NCBI GenBank assembly: GCA_050084985.1
Contig: JBITNC010000001.1
Location: 74,028,001-74,092,000, forward strand
DNA: 64,000 nt
Direction: 5' to 3'
Origin: Nageia nagi
Lineage: Eukaryota > Pinophyta
Position 1 is the first letter of the stretch, and every line of letters starts with the position of its first letter. The notes beneath the pieces were generated by a model that had not been told where the DNA came from, did no database searches, and saw only the letters and a list, made by a program, of their open reading frames with translations. Of this stretch, positions 21,208-30,240 are shown piece after piece. A program made the position numbers and the translations under genes.

Positions 21208-23970
21208 CTATTTTGGAGAGTAATGTGGAGGAGTTTTACCTGTGACAATATAATTTGCTATATCTGCAAACCAAGGAGATTGTACTGAGATAGCAAAAAG
21301 TTGTTCATCTGGGAAAGAATCCTCCACAAGGTCATCAGTTCTATCCATATTTACTCTAGATAAGAAATCTGCCACTACATTAGCTTTACCAGGTTTATCA
21401 ATAATTGTAACATTGAATTCTTGCAAAAGTAATAACCATCTGATTATTCTTCCACTTACTACTGGCTTGTTCATCAAATATTTGATTGCAGCATGGTCAG
21501 TGTGTACAAACACTTGATATCCAGTAATATAATGTCTGAACTTGTTTATGGCATATACTACTGCCAAAAATTCTTTTTCTGTGGTAGTGTAATTCCTTTC
21601 AGCTCCTACCAAATTCTTGCTAATGTAGTAAATGGCATAATGAGACTTATCTTGTTCTTCTTGTCCCAAAACTGCTCCAATAGCATAATTAGAGGCATCA
21701 GCATGGATGTGGAAAGGAAGGCTCCAATTTGGTCCTCGCAAAACTGGAGTTGTCATTAATTTATCTTTGATAGATTCAAAAGCTACTTCACAATCAGCTG
21801 TCCATTCAAAATCTATGTCCTTATGTAGTAATGCAAAGAGAGGAGCTGCAATCTTACTGAAATTCTGGATAAATCTTCTATAATACCCAGCATGTCCTAG
21901 AAAGCTTCTAACATCTGTCTGAGTTTCTAGAACTGGAAGTTGTTTAATGATCTCCACTTTCTTTGGATCCACTTGAATTCCTTGAGCTGATATATGGTGT
22001 CCCAATACAATTCCCTCTTGTACCATCATAAAACATTTCTCAAAACTGAGGGATAAATTATGTTCTTCACATCTTACCAACACTTTTTCTAGATTTTTCA
22101 ATGCTTCTTTAAATGTGTTGCCATAGACTGTGAAGTCATCCATATAAACCTCCACACATTCATTAGTTAAATCTGAAAATATGGCAAGAACAGCTCTTTG
22201 AAAAGTTGCAGGTGCATTACACAAACCAAAAGGCAGGACTTTATAGGCAAATGTTCCCCATGGACAGGTGAAAGTGGTTTTCTCTTGGTCTTCTATTGCA
22301 ATCTTTATCTGGTTATAACCACTAAATCCATCTAGAAATGAAAAGTACTTCTTCCCAGCCAAATTATCCAATACCTGATCTATAAATGGTAAGGGGAAAT
22401 GATCCCTATGAGTGGCTTTGTTCAAGGTTCTATAGTCTACACAGACCCTCCACTTTCCATTTTTCTTTGGTACCAACACTAGAGGTGAAACCCATCTACT
22501 ATCAGAAATAGGATAGATAAAATCTACTTTCAACAATTTTTCTATTTCTGTTTTCACAATATCTTTAAGAGCTGGGTTTATTCTCCTAGGAGGTTGGTTT
22601 ACAGGCCTTGAATCATCTGTATAAATATGATGAGTACAAATGTCAGGATGAATACCTTTCATGTCTGAGTAGTCCCAAGCAAATGCTCTTGTGTGAGCTT
22701 TCAGCATTTCAATTATGTCTTCTTCTTCTTGAAAAGTTAACCAGCTACTGATGTTGAGTGTCTTTCCAAGCAAGATCTGAACTGATTTTATTCCTGGTGC
22801 AATGAAACTGCTTTGATCCGGAAGTTGAGCTAGTGAATTCAACGGACACTGATGTGGGAATAATGAATGAAATATTTTTGTTCTTTCTCTAAAGGCTTCA
22901 CCTTTTGGTATAACATGGGTAAGTGGACATCTGAATATTGACAAAAAGTGAGTCTGATCATTATTTGGTATGTTAAAGGCATCTTGAACACTTACCAATG
23001 ATGAAGTTTGGTCTTCTTCTTTTAGCTCTCCTATTTGTTCACAATTTATTTCCTTTGGAATTTCTTCCAGTTCTTCCACATGTTCCTGAATTGCAATTGT
23101 GGCCAAGGTTGCAAATGTTTCAGCTCCATCAGGTTCAGGTTCATCAATCCACAATTGTCCTTGATACTCAAGAGCAGGTTGAGCAGGAGGGTACAAAGAG
23201 ATAGTTTTCATATGATGTCCATCAAAAATTGTCATATCTCCAGATCTGCAATTGATAAATGCTGCTGCAGTTGCTAACCATGGTCTGCCTAAGATTATAG
23301 GATATCCATTATTTCCTTTTGTCTTCAATACCAAAAAATCTATTGGATATTCCCATGAATCAACAGTGATTTGCACATCATCAATTATTCCTTCTGGTGT
23401 AGCTGTAGACTGGTCTGCCAATTGTAGAATCGTTGTTGTTGGTCTGACCTCTGACAATGACAATTCCTCTGTCAAGTCTGTAGTTATAACATTAATTGCT
23501 GCTCCCAAGTCAATCAATACATTTGGAATTTTGGTTCCTTTAATATATACTGTGATAATTGGAGTACCAGGATCTCCATACTTGGGATTGATTATTTTAC
23601 CAGATAGTAGTTCAGCTACCTTACCATCTACTTGAATGGTTTCTGGATAAGTTTTCTTCTTTCTCCCTCCTTTTCTAATGCATAACTCTTTCACAAGTTT
23701 GTTTAATTCTGGAACTTCTTGAATTGCTTGTAACACTGGAATAGATATATTGAGCTTTTTTAATTCTCTAAGTAATTCAGACTCTTTTTCAATTGGTTTG
23801 ATTACTAACCTTTCAGGATATGGAATCTGTTCTTCCTTTTGGACCTCTTTTTGGGCTGTACTTTCAATAGTGTGATCAGATTCTTCATTATTTATTTCTG
23901 TGACTACCGAGGATTCAAATCTGTTATTTTTACTGGTTCTGTTATCTTCCTCCCAGATCTTAATTGGATC
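21208..23970 (-). CDS. Pol: protease, reverse transcriptase, RNase H (Athila-like)
   Basis: The pol frame is open from 23,970, just after two TGA codons, and needs no own start: it overlaps gag by about 67 bases in the -1 frame. In the ORF counted from 23,736: a helix-rich lead (residues 1-50), protease with LIDLGAA at 74-80 (catalytic D76; the DLGA form is usual for Athila), RT with LVPKKNGKWRVCVDYRTLNK, DHFPLPFIDQ, FLDGFSGYNQI and the catalytic YMDDF near residue 530, then RNase H with HADASNYAIGAVLGQ near 678 and VFVHTDHAAIKYL. The frame ends at TAG 21,210-21,208, directly before the integrase start; relatives read through at this point. Apart from this stop every catalytic motif is intact. 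Confidence 0.93.
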   Translation of the reverse strand, partial: DPIKIWEEDNRTSKNNRFESSVVTEINNEESDHTIESTAQKEVQKEEQIPYPERLVIKPIEKESELLRELKKLNISIPVLQAIQEVPELNKLVKELCIRKGGRKKKTYPETIQVDGKVAELLSGKIINPKYGDPGTPIITVYIKGTKIPNVLIDLGAAINVITTDLTEELSLSEVRPTTTILQLADQSTATPEGIIDDVQITVDSWEYPIDFLVLKTKGNNGYPIILGRPWLATAAAFINCRSGDMTIFDGHHMKTISLYPPAQPALEYQGQLWIDEPEPDGAETFATLATIAIQEHVEELEEIPKEINCEQIGELKEEDQTSSLVSVQDAFNIPNNDQTHFLSIFRCPLTHVIPKGEAFRERTKIFHSLFPHQCPLNSLAQLPDQSSFIAPGIKSVQILLGKTLNISSWLTFQEEEDIIEMLKAHTRAFAWDYSDMKGIHPDICTHHIYTDDSRPVNQPPRRINPALKDIVKTEIEKLLKVDFIYPISDSRWVSPLVLVPKKNGKWRVCVDYRTLNKATHRDHFPLPFIDQVLDNLAGKKYFSFLDGFSGYNQIKIAIEDQEKTTFTCPWGTFAYKVLPFGLCNAPATFQRAVLAIFSDLTNECVEVYMDDFTVYGNTFKEALKNLEKVLVRCEEHNLSLSFEKCFMMVQEGIVLGHHISAQGIQVDPKKVEIIKQLPVLETQTDVRSFLGHAGYYRRFIQNFSKIAAPLFALLHKDIDFEWTADCEVAFESIKDKLMTTPVLRGPNWSLPFHIHADASNYAIGAVLGQEEQDKSHYAIYYISKNLVGAERNYTTTEKEFLAVVYAINKFRHYITGYQVFVHTDHAAIKYLMNKPVVSGRIIRWLLLLQEFNVTIIDKPGKANVVADFLSRVNMDRTDDLVEDSFPDEQLFAISVQSPWFADIANYIVTGKTPPHYSPK

Positions 23971-25832
23971 TCATCACATTGTATAGCATTAATTGAGGCA
24001 GTATCATTCTGATCAATGTGATAGGCGACTTGCCTATTGTTGGGATTTGGAACAGGTTGAGCTGGTAATGCAGGCTGTTTCGGCTGTATTTGGCTTTGAC
24101 TTGTCTGAGCTAGCCCTGGTAATAATACTTGTTGTTGTTGAGTGTTCTGATTCCATTTCCTTTGCTGATTTCCCTGGTTCCAGCCAAATTGACCTCCTTG
24201 ATTCCAATTTGGCTGCATTCCTTGATTCCAATTGGACTGATTCCAACTAGAGTGATTATTCCATGGTCCTCCCCATTGGTGATTTTGACTGGATTGTGTC
24301 CAATCCTGATTTAACATCCATGGAGGATATGGCATCATATTAGGTGGATACTGCATATTCCACCAAGATTGTAAATAAGGCCTTGTTGAGCCTTGCACAT
24401 TGTTGTTTCCTCTTGGTGCTACATAGCTTGCATCTCCTGTCATACTTGCTAATGACATTTGGGCTACTGTTAAACATTCATAGTCATCTGTCTTATGATT
24501 TTTCTGACATAATCCACATATTTCTATTTTGTTGAGAGGACATTCATGAAGTGCATGCTTCTTTCTACACCTAGGACAATAGACAGCTAATGGTTCTGGT
24601 GAGTCTTGTGGATCTTTTGCTTTAGCTGCCCTAGTGGTTCCTCCTTTTAATTGGTTCAATTCCACCAAGATGTCAGTTTTGAAATTGGCCAATTCTTCAA
24701 TGAGTTCACTAACAGCACTATCCTTAGTGTGAAGTTTCGTTTTGCGAGTAGGAGCTCTAGTCCTTGAGTAATTTGTGCACAGCTCAATGATTTCATCCAA
24801 ATCTAATGTATAAATATTTCCTCTTCCCATTAGATTCAAAACATCAAGGGATGATTCTAACAATCCTCGCAGAAATATTGTCTTCACAAAATCAGGATCA
24901 AAGTTAGTTCCTACCCGTTTTTGCACAAAAAGGAACCGATCCAAATAATCCTCCAAGCTTTCTGATTCTTCTTGCTTGATTCTGAATAGTTCATCTTTCC
25001 TGTCCTTGACTCTGCAATACTCTTGATATTTTTCTAGAAATAATCTTTCCATTTCTGCCCAAGTGGTGATAGAATCTGGCGGAAGTCCCATGAACCATCT
25101 CATTGCATTATCCTTCAAGGTAGAAGGAAAGAGTTTCAACTTCTGATTATCCAATTCATAATCATATGTTTTACATATGATTTTAAATTCAAATAAGAAC
25201 TGATCAGGATCCTCATTTGGAAAGCCTCTAAAGTTGGGTAACACTGATGGTGAGATATTCTTCATTGGGGCATCAACTCCTGGAGTAAGTAGGATGGGAA
25301 AAGAGAAGGTTCTATTTGGATTTTGTGGATTTGCTCCTCCTCCACCACTACCTCCAGTAGCATTAGTACTACCCATACCTCCTGACATATTATATAATGG
25401 ATTAACAAAAGTTGCAAAAGTTCCAAAAGGTCTTTTTGCTTCTTCACTTTCAGCTTCAGAGTCTGTACTACTTGAAGGAATCTGGATGTGCAATGGTGAA
25501 GAAATTTCAGAAAATCTTACAGGTTCTTTTTCTGAAACATTAATTTCTGTAGATTGTTCAAGAGATTTTTCTTTAGTTAATTTTTCTTCAAGATGCCCAG
25601 GATCTTGTCCCTCTGATGACTGTGATTGTGAGTTTTCTTCAGTTTCAGCTGATAAAAATTGCTCAACAACACCAGGACTTTCGTCAACAATTTCAGCTTG
25701 CTGTGATGAGGTAGCTCTTCCTAAACCAACAGGTCTTCTTTGGGGGGGTTTTACTGGAGTGTAACCTCTACCTCTACTACTCCTACTTTTATTACTAATA
25801 AATCTTCCCCTCTCATCTCTAGCTCTATTCAT
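23904..25832 (-). CDS. Gag polyprotein, Athila-like (642 aa)
   Basis: Structural protein that packages the RNA. The first 60 residues are basic and RGR-rich, followed by an acidic serine/glutamate stretch and glycine-rich linker (150-168). The retrotransposon gag domain is at about 190-360 (FRGFPNEDPDQFLFEFKIIC; LFPSTLKDNAMRWFMGLPP; YLDRFLFVQKRV). Two CCHC-type zinc motifs lie at 419-431 and 439-453 with unusual spacing (C-x2-C-x3-H-x4-C and C-x2-C-x3-H-x6-C). A tryptophan/asparagine/glutamine-rich repeat tract covers about 495-570. Near the end stands QLRSGRK, the conserved LRSG motif that in relatives lies inside a fused gag-pol frame; here gag stops 23 codons later while the pol frame continues in -1. 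Confidence 0.93.
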   Translation of the reverse strand: MNRARDERGRFISNKSRSSRGRGYTPVKPPQRRPVGLGRATSSQQAEIVDESPGVVEQFLSAETEENSQSQSSEGQDPGHLEEKLTKEKSLEQSTEINVSEKEPVRFSEISSPLHIQIPSSSTDSEAESEEAKRPFGTFATFVNPLYNMSGGMGSTNATGGSGGGGANPQNPNRTFSFPILLTPGVDAPMKNISPSVLPNFRGFPNEDPDQFLFEFKIICKTYDYELDNQKLKLFPSTLKDNAMRWFMGLPPDSITTWAEMERLFLEKYQEYCRVKDRKDELFRIKQEESESLEDYLDRFLFVQKRVGTNFDPDFVKTIFLRGLLESSLDVLNLMGRGNIYTLDLDEIIELCTNYSRTRAPTRKTKLHTKDSAVSELIEELANFKTDILVELNQLKGGTTRAAKAKDPQDSPEPLAVYCPRCRKKHALHECPLNKIEICGLCQKNHKTDDYECLTVAQMSLASMTGDASYVAPRGNNNVQGSTRPYLQSWWNMQYPPNMMPYPPWMLNQDWTQSSQNHQWGGPWNNHSSWNQSNWNQGMQPNWNQGGQFGWNQGNQQRKWNQNTQQQQVLLPGLAQTSQSQIQPKQPALPAQPVPNPNNRQVAYHIDQNDTASINAIQCDEIQLRSGRKITEPVKITDLNPR

Positions 25833-26026
25833 TCATTCTAAATAATCAACTTTGAAATCAAATCTAAACAAGTACAAAACAGTTTGACTGAAGAACTCTT
25901 GTATGGCTGCTACTCAAGACCACTCAAAGATCCCCTTTGAGGAAACATGGCTGCACATAATTTCTAATATGGTACTGGTAGGAGTCCTACTACAAGAATT
26001 GTTGTCACCAGTCCTAACTAACACCT

Positions 26027-26044
26027 TCCCCGGCAACGGCGCCA
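26027..26044 (-). promoter_or_regulatory. Primer binding site, tRNA-Asp type
   Basis: The + strand carries TCCCCGGCAACGGCGCCA, the expected 3' end of plant tRNA-Asp(GUC) with CCA, five bases from the 5' LTR. An 18-nt perfect complement on the sense strand primes minus-strand DNA synthesis. Matched to memory of the tRNA, not to a database. Confidence 0.88.
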
Positions 26045-26511
26045 AAAAATGATGAGGCGTCAATTCATCATTTAATTTTTGTCAATCCTGAGTTGGTGTA
26101 CAAGGCTATATGCAGTTGAGGACTCTGTTTTAACCCTTGTTCTACTTGGAAAATTCAAATTTCAATCATACAATAATGCTAAATTCAGACTTGCAGGACT
26201 TAAACTGGAAAGATAAAATTGCATTGAATGGAAGGAAATGGAGAAAACACACACACTAAGCTGCTATTGAATACTTTGCAGAAAACTGGAAATTGACATG
26301 AAACAAATAAGAGACCTCTACCAGTAGGAGTGGGCCCCCTCTTCCCAGTAGAGACTCACAATTGAAACAGTATTAAAGAATTGTCACACCTTTTTATTGC
26401 TTTTCCAAACGTACTGGTATAATCTCATTACAAAAGCTAGTCCCCCATTTTCCTGTCACTAAGTCTCTATTTATTCTAATAGGCTCCTATCTGCTTTTTA
26501 ACTAATCTTTC

Positions 26512-26521
26512 TAAATATATA
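26512..26521 (-). promoter_or_regulatory. TATA-like box, 5' LTR
   Basis: Copy of the box at 15,258-15,249; in this LTR it would start the genomic transcript. A matching AATAAA signal lies downstream at 26,398-26,393. Confidence 0.45.
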
Positions 26522-26762
26522 CTATTTGACCTATTCATTTGGGTCATACAATCCTTCTTATCCTACGCTGTCTGCTGATATTCTGGAGATAATTCTGTAA
26601 AGATTAAGTCTAAAACAGAATTAGTTACTTTGTCCTTAAGACTAGTTCCTAATCGGAATAAGTCTACTTGACTTCTTCTTTGGCTCCCCTAGTTTCTCTA
26701 ACTGATCCACGTTCTTCTCTGTCTTCAATGTAGCTGTCATCTTAGCTCCGTGCGTTTGATTC

Positions 26763-27404
26763 TTCTATATTTCTGGAACTATAACTCAGGAGCCTTTCTG
26801 GCGCTATATTTCAGGAACCTTTCTGGAGCTATAATTCAGGAGCCTCTCTGGCGCTATATTTCAGGAACCTTTCTGGAGCTACATTTCAGGAGCCTTTAAA
26901 CAGTTTCTGGAGCCAAACTTAAGTCGCTTTCTGGAGCTTAAAATGAAGTCGCTTTCTGGTGCTAGTCTCAAGTCGCTTTCTGGTGCTAGTCTCAAGTCGC
27001 TTTCTGGTGCTGGACTGAAGTCGCTTTCTGGTGCTAGACTTAAGTTGATTTCTGGAGCCAGACTAAAGTCGCTTTCTGGTGCTAAACTTAAGTTGATTTC
27101 TGGAGCCAGACTTGAGTCGCTTTCTGGTGCTAGACTGAAGTCACTTTCTGGTGCTAGACTGAAGTCGGTTTCTGGTGCTAGACTTAAGTTGATTTCTGGA
27201 GCCAGACTAAAGTCGCTTTCTGGTGCTAAACTTAAGTTGATTTCTGGAGCCAGACTTGAGTCGCTTTCTGGTGCTAGACTGAAGTCACTTTCTGGTGCTA
27301 GACTGAAGTCAGGTTTCTGGAGCCAATCTTAAGTTGCTTTCTGGTGCTGGACGTAAGTCGATTTCTGGAGCTAGACTTATGCCGTTTCTGGAGCTTTCAA
27401 TTAG
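26763..27404 (-). repeat. 24-nt tandem repeat array in U3 (5' LTR copy)
   Basis: Same array as at 15,500-16,140, with the same number and order of units; most LTR-LTR differences fall here. Confidence 0.95.
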
Positions 27405-27681
27405 ATTACTCTAGAGCTAGAAACTTGATACTTGCAGCCATCATTCTTATGAGAAGTCAGAATATGTGCTCAGCAAACATTATTCAAACATAAACAGTAT
27501 TTTTTTATGCATCAAAATTACAAATAACATTAATAAATGAAAGATCAAACAACTATGCATTCAACATTAAATTAGATAGTTTATAATAATTGGTAATATC
27601 ATTCAAGTCATATTAGTGTTCCAAATGTCCTTAATATATCAAATAAATGCATCAAAAATGAGACCACTTTGAGTCTCATCA

Positions 27682-27686
27682 GTTGT
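27682..27686. repeat. Target site duplication, right copy (GTTGT)
   Basis: Matches 14,782-14,786. Confidence 0.95.
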
Positions 27687-30240
27687 ATAATACTATCATT
27701 TGTTTGATTGTTGGGAATATCAGCTTACCTCCCTTGTGCCCTTTAGGCTCTTGTAGTTATGCTTACCATAGCAACAAAGGTAGAAGCATCTTGAAACCCT
27801 TTGTGTGTTACTTGATCTTGGTGTATTTGTGATGCTATAGTATTTTCTTGATGTTGAGGATGAGGATTCTAATATATTCATAAATTTTGATTAGGGATAG
27901 TCAAAGGGTTGTCTACTTGTAATCTTCCTTGATCAATCAAATTTTGAACCTTATGTTGTAATGTTTTACATTTGCCTATAGTATGTCCCTTTTGGCAATG
28001 ATATTGAAAATAATCATTCTCATTATATGATTTGATATCTCTTTCATTTGACCTTTTAGGCTATATTTCAAGCAATATAATCATTTTATGGTCCATTAAT
28101 ATTTTCAAAATATCATACAGAGATTCAGTCAAAGGAGTAAACTTTTTAGGGGTGGCCTAGGTTTTCTTTCTTCATTTTGTGGAGTGGGTATATTTTACAA
28201 AAGGTTTGATTCTCCATATTTAAGATAATAAAATTTATTATCAAGCATTGGTTTTATCAATTATTTAGCTTGATTTCTATTTCTAAGATAAAGCTATTTC
28301 TTTGTATCCTTTATTTCTTCATCTTGGATTTTAACCTTTTTGATTACAACAACTTGAGAGATTTCTTATTTAAATGTATTGTGTTATTGAATTAGTAAGG
28401 TACTAGCAATGGATCTTAGACAAATTTAACTAAACATTTTCACTAATTCTTCTTCTAGTAAAGTATAAGGCATGCTTGTCAAAATTACCCTCCATCTTGA
28501 GATGAAATCTATAACTGTCTCATCCTAAAATTGTTGTAGTCTTGTGATATCAGTTATGGAGGTTTTGTCTTTACTATTTATCCTAAAGTGTTCTAAGAAT
28601 AAATTAGCCAATTGTTCATATGTTGTGATGCTATGTTCTATTAGGTTGTTGTACTAATCCATTGCTTGTCCAACAAGTGTCATAGGAAAGATACATAACA
28701 TCAAAGCATCATTGTTGGACATTACATAACTTGAATATTTAAAATACCCTATATGCTGTTTTAAGGTCTTCATTTTCTTTGAAAGATTAAATTTTTGGAA
28801 TCTCAAATTTGAAAGAGATATCAATCTTAGGAACACTAGGGTGTATGGGCTCATTGAAAATAGTCTTGTAAGAGATTTTATGCTTGTTTTGTTGGCATAA
28901 CATTATCTCAATATCTATTAACCTTTCATCAAAATCATTAATTAGTTGTGTGGGAATAATGGGATTTTTATTTTACCTTTAATATACCCTTTTTCCATTT
29001 CTCAAAAATGATTAATAACTTTTTTTGGATGGTGTTTGATTACCATAATATTTTCATTACATGGCGAGTAGGTAGGGGTGGTTGATGTGGAGATAATTAT
29101 CATTGATGCTATTGATATAAAGGTATAAGAGTATGATTTCTTTGGACTTAATGTCTAGAATGAGACAAAGGGGGCCTTGGAGGTTGTTTTTGTTCATGTA
29201 AAACCTCCCTTTTTCTAGGTAAATGATGGTCTTGTTTTTTATGATTTTTATGACCTTGGGGAGATAAGGATCTTGCTCTAGGTGGCAACTTTCTATTATC
29301 TACTAGTTTTTTATTAGGCCTATTCTAAATTTGGGTTTGAACTTATTATATATGAGGTTTTCCTAGAGGCATTTTACTTTGATATGTGTAAAAAATATGT
29401 TGTGTTTGCAAACATTGATCTTGTTTCAATCTTCTAAGGTTTAGTTTTTGTTCATTTGGATTGTACAAAATAATTTTTTGGTTACCTTGAAGTTGTTCTT
29501 GATTTTGATATGACCTAGGCACATATAATGGTATTTATCCTATCTTATATCTTAATGGATTAATATTTCTCCTATGTCTTTGTTCAAGGATCTTATGACT
29601 AGTTCTTGGGGTAGTATAAGTAGTACTAGGATCTGCATAACTTGTGGTAGAAGAAATGTAACTAGTCATAGGGGTAGGTGTATTAGTTTTTAAAATATAA
29701 TAAGCATAATTATACACCCTAGCATTGCTTATTGGTTCAAATGTGGGAGTAGCCATATGTATCAAAACTCTATCATGGAACTCATTCATTCTTCTAGAGA
29801 TGGTGGAAGGAGTATAATTATCTCATCTTACATATTATTGAACAAGATGTCCATTTGATAGATAATGCATAACATGATAATATTTCAATTTAAAAGGACA
29901 TTTTTGTAAGATGACATATGTTGAATGCATTCATGATGGAGTAGTATTCTTTGAGATGACTTCTTCCCCATTACCTATTGGTGTCCTTTTTGCTAGATAA
30001 GTTAAGTTTAGAGGAAGACTATGAGCATGAGAAGAATGAGGAATCTTTATTTGAGCTAAACATTATCTTAATTCATCTAAGGTATATTCTATTTCTTGAG
30101 GAGTTCATCTCCTTGATATTTTTCTACTAGATCCATGAGACCTATGGCTAGGTTATTCCTCTTGATAGATTTCATCATATGGCTTTTCTCATTGATGAGA
30201 CATTTGAGAACAGGTATTAACCATTCTCTTTTATCATTTT
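27682..30240 (-). pseudogene. Gag, Tat-like gypsy (degenerate; cut at 27,687)
   Basis: Minus strand. A proline/threonine-rich N-terminal part is best seen at 29,789-29,535 (TNTPTPMTSYISSTTS). The gag domain spans about 28,900-28,400: KFNLSKKMKTLKQHIGYF, MLCIFPMTLVGQAMDW-like, then NLFLEHF. Near 28,000-27,930 a single zinc-knuckle-like block (YHCQKGHTIGKC) is followed by KTLQHKVQNLIDQGRL, the hallmark 'CKTL..H...LI..G.L' of Tat gag. Stops interrupt all parts. The frame runs into the Athila-like insertion at 27,681 and resumes at 14,786. Confidence 0.78.

Larger units (their letters stand above)
14787..27681 (-). mobile_element. Complete Athila-like Ty3/gypsy LTR retrotransposon
   Basis: A 12,895-bp element with LTRs at 14,787-16,417 and 26,050-27,681, 5-bp target duplications GTTGT, primer site (26,044-26,027), polypurine tract (16,430-16,418), gag, protease-RT-RNase H-integrase, and a long third frame between integrase and the polypurine tract. 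The tRNA-Asp primer site, the YMDDF catalytic box, the DLGA protease box, and the extra ORF in the env position together point to the Athila branch. By eye the LTRs differ at about 11 substitutions and one single-base insertion, so the copy is young. It is not autonomous as it stands: TAG in pol, four stops in the third frame, gag and pol in different frames. It landed in an older Tat-like element. Its composition is visibly richer in G and C than the surroundings. Confidence 0.95.
26050..27681 (-). repeat. 5' LTR of the Athila-like element
   Basis: 1,632 bp, the promoter-bearing copy in the sense of transcription. It matches the other LTR across its full length; it has one extra A in the array (near 27,311) and about 11 substitutions, all transitions. 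Confidence 0.97.
8076..30240 (-). mobile_element. Old Tat-like Ty3/gypsy element, interrupted by a younger insertion
   Basis: On the minus strand the domains run gag (30,240-27,682), a gag-protease junction (14,786-14,018), reverse transcriptase/RNase H (12,665-11,497), a second 'archaeal-type' RNase H (11,375-10,930), integrase (about 10,800-9,605) and an extra frame (9,485-8,076). RT, RNase H, a second RNase H, then integrase is diagnostic of the Tat/Ogre branch. Every domain is riddled with stops, so the copy is dead and old. The Athila-like element at 14,787-27,681 sits inside the gag-protease coding region: the frame leading up to 27,687 continues in character at 14,786. LTRs, polypurine tract and primer site could not be established; a degraded primer-site-like stretch lies near 30,565-30,583. 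The stretch 12,666-14,017 should hold the protease-RT linker but shows no clear motif. Confidence 0.8.

Noticed and set aside
25234-25764. 176-codon open frame on + opposite gag
   Set aside because: Antisense shadow of a well-supported gag; no family resemblance.
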